NCBI RefSeq assembly: GCF_000003605.2
Contig: NW_003107099.1
Span: forward strand, 268,231 to 302,014
From: Saccoglossus kowalevskii
Taxonomy: Eukaryota; Hemichordata; Enteropneusta; Harrimaniidae
Direction of reading: 5' to 3'
Length of the DNA: 33,784 bases
Numbering within the stretch: position 1 is the first letter of the stretch; every line of letters begins with the position of its first letter. Positions 1 to 11,549 of this stretch are shown in pieces. The notes below the pieces were generated by a model. That model made no database searches. It was not told where the DNA came from and worked only from the letters and a program-made list of their open reading frames with translations. A program made the translations under genes and the position numbers.

Positions 1-300
1 GGGGACCACAATCGTTCTTCGTCGGCGGCGGCGCTGTGCTCTCATGTACGCCGCTATTGATAACTTACGGCTTTCTCTATTTCATACGTGTCAAATCGGC
101 GAAGAAATTAAACACAGATATAATGGTAGTACCCATTTTGTGCATATGTCAATTACGTATATTATTCTATTAATTATAATCCTAATATCTAGTTACCCGT
201 GGGAACCAGAGTGTGCAACTGCCACACATTTACAATATTCCTCAGACCTTTAAAAGCAGATTACACCACTAACCTAAAACCTTTTTCATAAAGCCCTTGA

Positions 301-586
301 TTAAAGGACGGTAGTCGTCGCACCACGCATGTGCGAGATATATGGGTCTCATGTAAACAAAGATGGCGACTTTGACTGTTGCGCAGATCAACGAGTACGA
401 ACTGAGACGTTTCAGCTTTAATTAGATAATTTTCAGGTGATTTGAAGGTATCGAAGGAGTCACCGGCGGTAATCCGTGCAAGTCGTGCCCTGATCAAACC
501 TCACACCTCACATTGGATTGTGGGAAAATCAGTATTTATCAACACAAATGTCGCACATGCGCAGCACGACGACCACCTCGCTTTAA
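301..586 (+). mobile_element. MITE copy 1 with TTAA ends
   Basis: A non-coding element of about 286 bp bounded by TTAA on both sides. Terminal inverted repeats of about 35 bp start TTAAAGGACGGTAGTCGTCG on the left; the right end, reverse-complemented, starts TTAAAGCGAGGTGGTCGTCG. Both continue into a shared GCATGTGCGA block. TTAA ends are typical of piggyBac-type non-autonomous elements, but no transposase is present to confirm this. The rest of 1-2380 holds nothing recognisable. Confidence 0.7.
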
Positions 587-2341
587 GTTGTAGAACATTC
601 CGTAAAAAAGATGTTTCCTTTTACTGGATGATATGTTGAATTACGGCCGGGGAGGGCTTATCAATCTCCGGGTTTGCACCGTGGTATTGTGGCCTAGTAA
701 TGTCTTTGTTTCGGGTACAAGATCGTATTCAGTGTCATCCTTTAGCTGGGTCGTCGGCGATTCCTAGATGTCAGTTGTAGTCTTAAAAATTCAAACTCAC
801 AGGCGTTAGTTGACAGTGTGAATAATATTACTTGGGTTAGCACCATGAGAGCATTAACGTAGTTTCTCAGCATTTTAGTATGTTATCACCACAACTTAGA
901 CAGGGACTATACTCTCTCTCATCTCAACGGACTGATAAAATGTTATGTTCCAGTGGCTGCTCTTGGATATAATAAAGAATGTGTCAGTACTATATTTTGA
1001 GCAAATATCACCAATCTTCGTATGTTCAAGAGAAGCTTTGATGGGAAAATGTTGTACATGTTAGGATAGTTGTTATATTCAAATAAACCGTTTGTATATA
1101 ATTATAATAATGAGTCAAAAGAATGATCATGCCATTTAAATTTGAAACCGTAGAATATGTACTTTGATGAAGACATAAGTACAAACGGGTTATGAGAATT
1201 AAAAAGTCAAATTAATGTTACTTTTTAATCGGTATTTGTAATAATATTAGAGACATATTTTTCTCAAATGTTTGTACAAGAGACATTCGCAACAAAAATG
1301 AAATTCATCTTCCACTTTCTGTAAAGCACATAAAGTACCCTACCACTTTACATACGCAATCTATGACAAGAAACACGAAATCTGCATAGGAAACTCCTAA
1401 CAAATCTTTATCAATAAATATTTCTCAAAAAACAGATTATTTTTTATACAGGTGATAGGTGTCACGTTTGGAAAAGGATTGCATACTTAATGACCATTGT
1501 TATGCAGCAAAATCAGGCGAACTTTGATACAGACATATTGACATTGCCAACCCTTTGCATATTCCAGGCCATACCGAAACCAAAACTAAAAAAACCAAAA
1601 AAAAACCAACAGTTTTTACATTATATGCCCAGCACTTGTAACCCTTTTCGGCCATTTCACATTGGTAGTTATAACATTTAATATACGACGTCTTGTCACG
1701 ATCTAGGCATCATAAGGGTTCTCAGCGGAAATCTACCAAGTTCAGCGGTTTACAGGTATTATTATTCAACATATTATAGTATATACTTGCAAAAAGAGGT
1801 ATGGACATTTTCAATATTTTCTCCAGCATGGAATCCCCAAATTTCGCAACCATATAATTTAATATTGGAACGATTTTGACGTCAAAGATCTTCAGGGCAA
1901 TATTAATTTCAACATTCTTAAATTGGCTTAATATCTTTTTTTACACTATGCCCGCTTTACTCGCACGACTTGCCAAAGCACGCTGAGCGTGGTCCATAAC
2001 CCATCGATATACCAATGCTCATCTGATTTAAGTCTACCCCCGTTTCTAAACACTATAATTTTATACTTGTTTGCATTGACTTTAAGCTTCCATTTTTTTT
2101 ACAGTAAACACATAATTTATCCAAATGCCACTTTCCAGTATATCGCCTATATCATTAATGAAAATATTCAATGAAAGAGGGAAGAATGTAAATGATTCAT
2201 TTGAACAAAATAATGAGTATAATATAAATGAAATTAGTCCATTGCGCAGATAACGTGGCAATGTAAAGCATTACAGAAGAGCCATGTAACACATGCGAAA
2301 TACAATACAGATAAAATCACACAAATATTTTAAATTATTAT

Positions 2342-2347
2342 TTTAAT
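2342..2347 (-). promoter_or_regulatory. Possible polyadenylation signal for gene 2
   Basis: ATTAAA on the minus strand, 34 nt beyond the SPH-A stop codon, in an AT-rich stretch. The position suits a short 3' UTR, but the hexamer is common by chance in such sequence. No equally good signal was found close to the gene 1 stop. Confidence 0.2.
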
Positions 2348-2380
2348 AATGAAAATACAATAACATCACGTACATTTTGT

Positions 2381-2545
2381 CTAATTTTCCATAAATAGAT
2401 CAATCCAATCGCGCGCGGCAGTCACCCGGGCAAAGCCTGATGGTAGATATGGACTAGCACATTCTCCCATTATCCACGATGTAATGCCCGCTAAATACCA
2501 TCGACCATCCGACTTCTTACATACTAGTGGGCCATCACCGTCTCC
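2381..2545 (-). CDS. Gene 2 SPH-A last exon, Ser195 replaced by Gly, with stop codon
   Basis: Fifty-four codons plus TAG after TTCCCTGTAG. It starts GDGDGPLVCKK, where the family has GDSGGPLVC, so both Ser195 and Gly196 are changed. GRWYLAGITSW, PSGFARVTAARDWIDLFMEN then end the protein. The stop falls where SPH1 has its exit donor, making this a true C-terminal domain. The Ser214-Trp215 wall of the substrate cleft is kept. Confidence 0.85.
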   Translation of the reverse strand, partial: GDGDGPLVCKKSDGRWYLAGITSWIMGECASPYLPSGFARVTAARDWIDLFMEN

Positions 2546-2835
2546 CTACAGGGAAGCAAGTAAGCGAGGTTAGTCACAGAAACTACATTATTTTCTCTAT
2601 ACGCCGCGACAGTAATAGGAGCGATATTGCGATATCATAGCAACGCCCTTCATATTTATACTTCAAATGTGCTCTATTTTTTATGGTTCTCGTTGATGAG
2701 ATGGAGTTCAGAGTTTACTGGTGAATATCTCAATACATTCATTTGACTCTAACAACGGGTAGAGACCCCATCTACTCTCAACTGGAAAAAACAACAACAA
2801 CACTTAGCATCAGTGAAAATATTCAAGAAACTTAC

Positions 2836-2978
2836 GAAACAGACTCCACTGGATCTATTGTCATGTACACACAGCATGGTACCAGTGACACTCACACCAT
2901 AGTTAGAATACAAAGTGGTGCAGGCAGCGCCGTCTAAAATAGATACTACTACTTGATGCAAGATATCCGGATAGCCAA
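2836..2978 (-). CDS. Gene 2 SPH-A third exon
   Basis: 143 nt from TTGTATAG (phase 1) to GTAAGTT (phase 0). The join to the second exon gives GLGYPDILHQVVVSI, a close match to the trypsin loop after GWG. AACTTLYSNYG, GTMLCVHD and SSGVCF follow. The Asp189 position is Gly. Confidence 0.8.
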
Positions 2979-3861
2979 CTATACAAACGAAAATGGAAGC
3001 AATAATTGGAAAAAGTTACTTCAGGCACCCACATCTAACCTGAACCCTAACTCCCCAGCACCCAATGTAATTGCTCCTCCAGATAAATACACTGATGAGG
3101 GGGTACACGTAGTTAATATGGTTTAGGATTAGCGTTATGGGAGAGGGGCTATTAAAAATATTTCCCTGAAAAATACGCAGAGCCTTTCATGATTTGTACT
3201 AGTGCACATTCATAATGCAAATCTTGTTATTATATTGGAACCTATTAAATTCCAAAAGAATCTCTTATATTTGGTTTTCAAAAGTATGTTTTGCAATTTA
3301 TGACCAGAACGTCAAATTTAGCCTAAAGTATGGTTAAAGACAATTTGTAGAATTGCTAAAATGCTATCAGTCTTCCCGGAATATAATCACCAGCATAAGT
3401 ACTTGTCCTTATAATCAGGATACTAATATGTACACATTATTTCATCCATTCAAATGATTTCGAATGGATGAAAACTACGTTTGGCTTACTTTTGATGAAA
3501 ACGCTTCTACCTTAGAAAAACACTATTCAGCTATTTCGACAAGGAAAATATTTGGAAAAATTGTATGTTCTCAAGAAAACAAGGAGTATATCGTCAGATA
3601 GCTTTGTACTGGTAATGTTTACCACCCAATATATGTCATACAAACCTCACAGGATGGTGAGTAAAGGATTAATTGTAAATCAATTTATTGTTTCATATGT
3701 GTGCATGTCGAAATATCACACTATGACGTTCACCGGAGTCTAGGTGGATGGCATTAGTAACATGCCAGACAGTCCTTGGGCTGGCTATGAGCGATGCGTC
3801 TATTCGTGGGCAAAAAAGCGTCACTGCTCAAAAATATCATTTGTAAATACTATCAACTTAC

Positions 3862-4166
3862 GTCCATCGTCCAATGCTCCCCATCCAGTAGTGTAACATA
3901 TGTCAGCATTGTGAAAGAAGTTGTCAAATTCAGTATTCGGCAAACCTACTGGCCCTATGAAATCATTGAAAAAAATTCTCGTCGATGTGTATAAGAGGGC
4001 AAAGTCCCAGTTCAAGGTATCTGGGTCGTATCTAGGATGGACACTAATGGATGTGATGTCTGTCCAATTCTCATGTGGCGATGTTGAGTTCAAAGCCACC
4101 ATTCCCATCCTTAGGTCGATATGTTCAGGACGGGTTTCTGTAGTCGTATGAGCAGTATAATTAAAG
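3862..4166 (-). CDS. Gene 2 SPH-A second exon, Asp102 retained, Cys122 lost
   Basis: 305 nt from AATTTCAG (phase 2) to GTAAGTT (phase 1). It shows RMGMVALNSTS, the catalytic-Asp block LNWDFALLYT, and TTGWGALDDG. The segment that normally reads RPxCLP is GPVGLPN, so Cys122 is Gly although the light-chain Cys in the first exon remains. That leaves an unpaired cysteine unless it bonds elsewhere. The preceding intron holds the 35-bp minisatellite. Confidence 0.85.
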
Positions 4167-5493
4167 CTGAAATTACACGCATTGGGTACAGTAGAAGTTA
4201 GGCAAATAGTATACACGTTGGCACAGGTAGAAGGTAAGCGAATATTGTACCAAGATTACGAAAGATATTACACAACAATTCCAGAAAAGTTTTCCCACAG
4301 TCACTCTATCACCGGTCTGAAAACTGCTAGCGTTATTTTGCATCGAACCGCGTTGCGGGTAAACAAACTGTTCAGACCCGGGCCGAGGAAGTCATGTTAC
4401 GATAACGTCAGAATACTAGTAATCATTCAAATCGGCAAATTTACCGTCATTCATAGCGATACTTCGTTGTGTGATTTGACCTCAAATTACAGGCAACTAT
4501 AACGTAAACAAAACATGTAAACTAATTGTGCGTTATTGAACCCTGATACGCATCAAAACCAACCTACCATCTCATACACATTCAGTTCATGCCATGTAAA
4601 AATTAATATCGGGAATTATGTTCATCTTCTTGTTTTAATAGGAAAAAACGGCGCGTAACAATATATAAATTAATGAACTACTCGTCGGCTAAAATATGAC
4701 CTTATAAAGATATCCTGGTTAAACAAGTATGTGAAAAAGCTATAATTCTGGAATATACAACTAAATGGTAAAAAAACACATAGCCCTGACGATGTCAAAA
4801 ATAGTGACCGGCTGTGTACTGATCACGTGACAATGCTTCGCGCATACCCACAACACGTCTTTGCCAGGGAGGGAGGACAATTCACATCTAATACAATAGC
4901 TGTTTTCAGACCGGGATACATAGACTGCGGTTTTCCCAATTGCATTCAAACTGAGTTTACCATACTTAAGCAATACACCATCACCCAGTATACCACAACC
5001 TTGTATGGCTTATATTTGTTAAATGCCATATAGTTTTAGTGTACTTTCTAGGAACCCCCCCAAAAAACAAACAAAAACAAACACACGCCATCAATCAAAT
5101 CATGGAAACAACATCGACCTCTCGCGTTATGTGTATTCTAATCATTTCAAAACTCATGAGCATATTGATTAGAGTTCAAGTAAGTTTAATTAATTAATAT
5201 AATTCAACTAATCGAACAGCTATATCCATTGTCCGAAATCAAGTTTACATTAGTGTAGCGATAGCGGTGACGCATAATAGAAGTTGTAGAGGTGGTAATT
5301 TGATCATCTGGCGCAGTTTGTGTTATTCAAAACGCAATTTTCCATTTCCCCAATTCCCCAATTTAGTTTTAATTGTAATCGAACAATATTTAACAAGATT
5401 CTCGAATGTTACTGGTTTAGTATTAATAATTTCCATTCTTTCTTGTGGAATAAAAAGAACGTCATCATGGTATACTCTCATTATATGCACAGT

Positions 5494-7652
5494 TAGAATT
5501 GGCCACAAGTATCACAGCGATGTATGTTGACCACAAGTATGACAGCAATGTTTTAAAGACGTTGGCCACAACTATCACAGCAATAATTTAAAGAAGTTGG
5601 CCACAAGTATGACAGCAATATTTTAAAGAGGTTGGCCACAAGTAACACAGCAATAATTTAAAGAAGTTGGCAACAAGTATGACAACAATGTTTTAAAGAG
5701 GTTGGCCACAAGTATAACAGCATGTTTTAAAGAAGTTGGCCACAAGTATGACAGCAATATTTTAAAGAAGTTGGCCACAAGTATCACAGCAATATTTTAG
5801 AGAGGTTGGCCACAAGTATAACAGCAATATTTTAAAGAGGTTGGCCACAAGTATAACAGTGATGTTTTAAAGAAGTTGGCCACAAGTATCACAGCGATGT
5901 TTAAAGAATTAAGCCACAAGTATCACATCAATGTTTTAAAGAAGTTGACCACAAGTATGAAAGCAATATTTTAATGAGGCTGGCCACAAGTATCACAGCA
6001 ATGATTTAAAGAAGTTGACCACAAGTATGAAAGCAATATTTTAATGAGGTTGGCCACAAGTATGACAGCAATAATTTAAAGAAGTTGGCAACAAGTATAA
6101 CAACGATGTTTTAAAGAAGTTGGCCACAAGTATGACTACAGTATTTTAAAGAAGTTGGCCACAATATGACAGCAATGTTTTAAATAGGTTGGTCACAAGT
6201 ATCACAGCGATGTATGTTGACCACAAGTATCACAGCGATGTTTAAAGAAGTTGACCACAAGTATCACAGCGATGTTTAAAGAAGTTGACCTTAAGTATTA
6301 CGGCGATGTTTAAAGAAGTAAGCCACAAGTATTACAGCAATGTTTTAAAGAGGTTGGTCACACGTATCACAGCAATATTTCAAAGAAGTTGGCCACAAGT
6401 ATCACAACGATGTTTTAAAGAAGTTGGTCACAAGTATGACAGCAATAATTTAAAGAAATTGGCCACAAGTATCACATCAATATTTTAAAGAGGTTGGCCA
6501 CAAGTATAACAGCGATGTTTTAAAGAAGTTGGCCACAAGTATGACAGCAATAGTTTAAAGAAGTTGGCCACAAGTATGACAGCAATGTTTTAAAGAAGTT
6601 GGCCACAAGTATGACTACAGTATTTTAAAGACGTTGGCCACGTCATGACAGCAATGCTTTAAAGAAGTTGGCCAAAAGTATCACAGAGATGTTTTAAAGA
6701 CATTGGCCACAAGTATCACAGCGATGTATGTTGACCACAAGTATCACAGCGATGTTTTAAAGAAGTTGACCACAAGTATCACAGCGATGTTTAAAAAGTA
6801 AGCCACAAGTATTACAGCAATGTTTTAAAGAAGTTGGCCACAAGTATCACAGAGATGTTTTAAAGAAGTTAGTCACAAGTATCATAGAGATGTTTTAAAG
6901 AGGTTGGCCACAAGTATCACAGCAATGTTTTAAAGAGGTTGGCCACAAGTATCAAAGCAATATTTTAAAGAAGTTGGCCACAATATGACAGCAATGTTTT
7001 AAAGAGGTTGGCCACAAGTATCACAGCGATGTATGTTGGCCACAAGTATCACAGCGATGTATGTTGACCACAAGTATCACAGCAATGTTTAAAGAAGTTG
7101 ACAATAAGTATCACGGCGATGTTTAAAGAAGTAAGCCACAAGTATTACAGCAATGTTTTAAAATAAGTTGGCCACAAGTATCACAGAGATGTTTTAAAGA
7201 CATTGGCCACAAGTATAGCAGCGATGTTTTAAAGAAGTAAGCCACAAGTATAACAGCGATGTTTTAAAGAAGTTGGCCACAAGTATGACAGCAATATTTT
7301 AAAGAGGTTGGCCACAAGTGTAACAGCAATGTTTTAAAGAGGTTGGCCACAAGTATGACAGCAATATTTTAAAGAAGTTGGCCACAAGTATCACAGCAAT
7401 GATTTAAAGAAGTTGGCCACAAGTATCACAGCAATGTTTTAAGGAGGTTGGCCACAAGTATCACAGCAATATTTTAAAGAGGTTGGCCACAAGTATCACA
7501 GCAATAATTTAAAGAAGTTGGCAACAAGTATGACAGCAATGTTTTAAAGAAGTTGGCCACAAGTATGACAGCAATGTTTTAAAGAAGTTTGCCACAAGTA
7601 TCACAGAGATGCTTTAAAGAAGTTGGCCACAAGTACCACAGCGATAGTTGGA
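5494..7652. repeat. 35-bp minisatellite array in gene 2 intron
   Basis: About 60 tandem copies of a 35-bp unit with core GTTGGCCACAAGTATCACAG followed by a variable (CG)ATGTTTTAAAGAA part. Variants include TATGAC, TATAAC, ATATTTTA and a shortened unit with GATGTATGTTGACC. Because 35 is not a multiple of three, the array is not a coding repeat. It fills the phase-2 intron between the first two SPH-A exons. Confidence 0.95.
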
Positions 7653-7757
7653 TGTAAATCTGGTGAGATATATTTAAAATAATAAAGTAAGGATAAATTA
7701 GAGAGTGAAAAATCAATGATAAGTTAGTAGGTACCATAGTTTCAAATGTATACTTAC

Positions 7758-7917
7758 ACACACTGTGCGCTTGTCATGATATAGTGCTCATCAACGATAA
7801 CACCACTACATTTATGCAAACCCATAACGTCGATTCGGACATGCCCTGGCCAACTGCCAATGGAAGCGTCGGAACCACCAACAATCCTCCGTCGCGGTAA
7901 TGTTCTTGTGCCACATT
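7758..7917 (-). CDS. Gene 2 SPH-A first exon, His57 replaced by Gln
   Basis: 160 nt; reads ECGTRTLP, an intact basic hinge RRRIVGGSDA, SWPGHVRI, KCSGVIVDEHY and IMTSAQC, with Gln for His57. The exon leaves in phase 2 at GTAAGTA. The acceptor appears to have moved. At the position used by other domains the sequence is GG rather than AG, and CCCGCAG nine bases further in gives the same phase. Confidence 0.75.
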
Positions 7918-8486
7918 CTGCGGGCCCCGAAAAATTGATTAAAGACTTTATATGTACAATAACGTCCAGGTCTTGACTGTGTTCAAAACATTCGTTTAAT
8001 TGCCGTAAACTCACAATGTCATGTCTATGTCTTTATGTAGATCGTAAGCATCGCTATGTTTGCATTCATATAAGCAAATTATAATAGCTACGTATGCATT
8101 TAAGTGTAGCAACGCTTACAGCAACGTTTATTCATATGTAGGTTGTAAACAAACAGCAAGATAGAGTTCTTCTACAGCAATTGAAAAACGTTGGCCAAGG
8201 GAGGAACCAAAAATCTATCATACCAGGTACAACGCTTGAGCTGTCGAAAATTTGGTCGGTCCATTAATGTAAATGCTTATGTAAATTAATTACATGTATT
8301 CAGGCAAGTATTTGCACAACAACCATCTTTTTCGCAAAGACTTCGTGATATACTAGTAATCGGTAGTTGTACGCTTTGTTTTGTGTTTAAGCCTATTTTA
8401 TTTACAACTGCAAAGCCACTCCAAACCGTGCAATTATCAGCTTGTCTTGTACACTGTGTGTACATACAAACATACATGTGACTCGC

Positions 8487-8631
8487 CTTTTCTTATTGTG
8501 TCCTGTATCCAGTCACTTGAAGACGTTATGCGTGCATACAACATCGGTTCTTCGCAGTTAGTCACGTGACCACCGATTCCGGCGAGGTATCATCTGTCAT
8601 TACGTATCCGGCACACCAAAGGGCCTGTAAT
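8487..8631 (-). pseudogene. Gene 2 SPH-B last exon: active-site motif missing and in-frame stop
   Basis: After ATACGCAG the frame begins ITGPLVC where the family has GDSGGPLVC, so two residues and the Ser nucleophile are gone. It then reads IRNDR, TGA (8592-8590), YLAGIGGHV; the TGA replaces the conserved Trp codon seen in the other three domains. LYARITSSSDWIQDTI follows. The exit site is AAAG|GCGAGT, a decayed or GC-type version of the phase-1 donor used in SPH1. Confidence 0.7.
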
Positions 8632-8709
8632 CTGCGTATGTTAATAATAATTGTATGTAATGCTAGAAATACATTTCCAAGACACCTGAACAAACATCAC
8701 TTCACTCAC

Positions 8710-8849
8710 TTGACAGGTATTGTTGTCACCACCAGTTTGCAAGGCACACATGTTTGATTTGAATATCTCTCTCCCGTATGTATTATTACATGCGTCATCA
8801 TTGATCGTCTCAACCATGGTTTCCAGGGTGACAACCGAGTAGCCAGAAT
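8710..8849 (-). pseudogene. Gene 2 SPH-B third exon
   Basis: 140 nt from TTCCACAG (phase 1) to GTGAGTG (phase 0). It encodes TLETMVETINDDACN, FKSNMCALQ and NNTCQ before the donor. The exon is intact in its own frame and matches the third exon of SPH1 in length and cysteine spacing. The Asp189 position reads Asn. The frame conflict with the preceding exon lies in that exon's donor, not here. Confidence 0.7.
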
Positions 8850-9043
8850 CTGTGGAAAACCAAAACAAATTCGTACTGAATTGTGTAACGTGAATGCAGC
8901 TTATAGTAAGTTGTATACGTGGTTTAACTATGATATACTAAATTACAATGATTAAAATGTATTATTATTACAAAAAACGATGAACACGGCGTCAAAACTA
9001 ACCCGTGTACGCCACTAAGCTAGTTGTAACTGTATACTCACCA

Positions 9044-9326
9044 CTCGATAGCGTCGGGTCCACCCTGTGACCACACAAGCTTTGCCGACCGGATCAAAAC
9101 CATTGTTCAGCGGTGGAAGACATATTGGACGGACATAGTTAGTATATGGGATTGGCGAGTCCACGTACAGGATCGCAAAATTCCATTGTAAGGTTGTTGC
9201 ATCGTACAACGGGTGAACTGCTATATACCGGGCAGCGGAGGCGTATTCCTCAGGTTCCGACAGAGATGACATGCCCATGCTAATTTCAAATGTATTCGAG
9301 TGTAGCTGTGTACCAACAAACACAAT
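9044..9326 (-). pseudogene. Gene 2 SPH-B second exon, Asp102 replaced by Asn, damaged ends
   Basis: Homology to the gene 1 second exon begins at 9326. It includes EISMGMSSLSEP, LQWNFAILYV (Asn at the Asp102 position), VRPICLPP and CVVTGWTRR. No AG lies at the expected acceptor; nearby AGs give other phases. At the 3' end GAGTG|GTGAGT leaves in phase 0 instead of 1, one base short of the family pattern, so joining to the next exon breaks the frame. Confidence 0.65.
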
Positions 9327-9551
9327 AAAATCAAGCTGCTGGCGAACTGTGGCCAACACGATGCTTATACGGTCATTGAAACGTATCATATTGATAACCT
9401 TTTCGCAAAATCGATACATGCACTGGTACTGCGACAGAGCATCGTATATATTTAACAAGACAGGGAAATAACAGTATTTCTTTTTATATACAAAACACAA
9501 CATTGGTTACAGGTATAACCAACACCCCAATGGTGAACACAATTTACTTAC

Positions 9552-9708
9552 ACGCATTGTGCATTTTTCAAGATCCAGTGCTCTTCAATGACGACACCAT
9601 TACATGAATGGTTCCCGGCAACTTGTAACGACGCTAGCCAGGGCCATTTTCCTGAAAACATGTCCGAACCGCTGTCCGTTGAGGCGACGGACGGGCGAGT
9701 TCCGCATC
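9552..9708 (-). pseudogene. Gene 2 SPH-B first exon, His57 replaced by Gln, hinge lost
   Basis: 157 nt from TTTAATAG (phase 1) to GTAAGTA (phase 2). It reads GCGTRPSVA, KWPWLASLQV, HSCNGVVIEEHW and ILKNAQC. The catalytic His is Gln. Unlike the other three domains, the activation hinge is gone: STDSGSD stands where R-IVGG-x is expected. The exon itself is open, but the downstream SPH-B exons are damaged. Confidence 0.75.
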
Positions 9709-10756
9709 CTATTAAAAAAATCATTGTACTGACATCAAACATGTATAGTCGTACCATACATTGCAAAGGTGCGTTATTGACGAAATAAAGTCAATCAGAT
9801 GACAAAAAGTTTACACAAAGCCCCCCTTACTAGATAGCACATACGGACTGTGGTTCATGGCACCAAAATAAGCAGCTTCAGTGAGAATCAGCCTGTGAGA
9901 ATTTGCACGTTATTTACGGAAGTTTAACAACATATCCACGAGTTCGCAGATAAAACGTTTTTTTTGTCCACACATTTCGAACGTCCACACGTAATCACGA
10001 ATGTTTCTGACAGACCTACGGAGTGTCACATAATTGTATATAGTAAGCAAATTTTAAATACATTTCATAATTTGATATCGCATATAACAATGATTTATTG
10101 CAAACAGATATTGTTATGGTCGTGCTATACAGACGTTAGGGCGCATGCGTGTTTGAGTGATTCGGCATTTTGTGTGCGAGCATATAGATATGTTAAGAGA
10201 TGTACTAATATAGAATATCAATCAAGCACGGTACAACTCATCAATAAAGCTTCATATATTTAAAGTGCCACAATTTCATTTTAAATTGTTTGTCGTTTTT
10301 CCACATAGAAAGTAGTTTTATGTATTGCCACAACATCAGCTTTTATTGTTTGTTTGTTGGTCTGTTTATTTATGTATTGTTTAATACGGACACGGACTCG
10401 AATGGTTTGAAGTAAATATTTCCGCGCCCCACACCAGACTATTTTTTATTACTATTCATTACGAAGCCGGTCTTGACTTTTCAGATTAACTTAGTAGGTG
10501 GAAATTGAATATTTCATAAGACAGTGGTTAAGTCAGATTAGGATGCATAGGTCATCTGTGTAACAACAATGGTCACATATTGTCATACCAACAGTGTAAA
10601 AATAAATATAAAATCAAAACAGACTTTTAACTAGTGTTGCATGCAATTCCAAGACCTTGGAAGATAAAGAGTTGCTGGCAGATAATGCATGTGAACATGT
10701 ACAAAGTACCTCTGATCATAATTTCATAGGAAAAACACGCGATTTTTATATTTTAT

Positions 10757-10779
10757 TTGGCCACAAGTATCACACAATG
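10757..10779 (+). repeat. Isolated fragment of the 35-bp minisatellite unit
   Basis: TTGGCCACAAGTATCACA followed by CAATG matches the core of the array at 5494-7652 almost exactly but stands alone, about 3 kb away. It lies directly before the LINE fragment that begins near 10780. It may be a seed copy or a fragment moved with the retroelement. Confidence 0.6.
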
Positions 10780-10826
10780 GAATGATACAAGATACGCAAA
10801 TCGTTCAGATTGGGAAAAAATTGGAA

Positions 10827-11215
10827 ACTATCATACAAATCGTCAATGAAAGAAAAAATGAGAAATTTCCTGTTTAACTTTTTACATCGCATTCTTGCCA
10901 CAAAATATTCCCTTCTCCAGGACAAAGATAAAATGATAATGAATGTACATATTGTAAACAAGAGGAGATAATAGAGCACCTTTATTGAGAATGCAAAATT
11001 ACATTTGGGGGGGGGTTATTGGCGGAATTTTAAAACTACAGAAAAAAAGTTTTACACTAACATCGGAGAATATATTCCCAGAGGAAGATACTCTATCGAA
11101 TCACCTCATTTTAATACTTGTTCTATATAAGTCACTATACGAATTTAACTAACATATTATATCAGAAATGTAAAGATGAAAATAAATGTTAAAGAAATCT
11201 TAAGCGAAAATAATT
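10827..11215 (+). mobile_element. LINE reverse-transcriptase C-terminal relic
   Basis: In two frames the plus strand reads RNFLFNFLHRILATKYSLLQ, then NECTYCKQEEIIEHLY, a TGA, and ECK. This is the CxxC...HxxxxxxC tail found at the C-terminus of many invertebrate non-LTR polymerases, with TGA where Trp is usual. NHLILILVLYKSLYEFN follows. Frameshifts and stops show it is dead. It lies in the intron between the gene 2 lectin exon and SPH-B. Confidence 0.6.
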
Positions 11216-11277
11216 TTATTTTGAAGTGGGGCCCGCTGACTAGCTATCTGAACGACTAAAGTTCGCAATGATTTGTT

Positions 11278-11549
11278 TTATTGGCATTCACGTACTTGTT
11301 GTTTTGTTTGGATGTGTGTAAATTGTTGATGTAACTTGCCATCTGACCACCGTAGTCTACCTTCACGGCGTCGGTCGTTGAGTCCAATCCAAAAATCACC
11401 GGCAATGCCTGCATCTCTCAAAGTACTTTCATAGTCAGCATTTCTGGCGCGGGTGGATGGTTTGCCTAACATACCACCGTGAGACACACAGTATGCCAGG
11501 GCGTCCGGTCATGCCATCGTGTCGCCGACTACCAATATATCAAATTCAA
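11278..11549 (-). pseudogene. Gene 2 C-type lectin exon with in-frame stop
   Basis: After the acceptor AAAGCAG the frame starts in phase 1 and aligns residue for residue with the gene 1 lectin exon: ILVV, then DALAYC, GGMLGKPS, FWIGLND, RLRWSDG. Between GDTMA and PDALAYC there is TGA where gene 1 has TGG (Trp), a single G-to-A change. The 3' end reads on to a stop at 11278 without a recognisable second Cys block. The phase-2 donor of gene 1 has no clear match, and a GTACGT site in phase 0 is the nearest alternative. Confidence 0.65.

Noticed and set aside
3921..4151. Plus-strand ORF over the SPH-A second exon
   Set aside because: It is the antisense shadow of the trypsin exon, which has the splice sites, phase and conserved motifs.
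4182..4502. 106-codon plus-strand ORF
   Set aside because: It carries no recognisable motif, lies in the SPH-A intron just outside the exon and has no supporting signals.
6285..6488. ORF inside the minisatellite
   Set aside because: The 35-bp period shifts frame at every unit, so the open stretch is accidental.
5494..7652. CRISPR-like array
   Set aside because: Units are contiguous with no unique spacers, vary in sequence and sit in an intron of an animal gene; this is a minisatellite.
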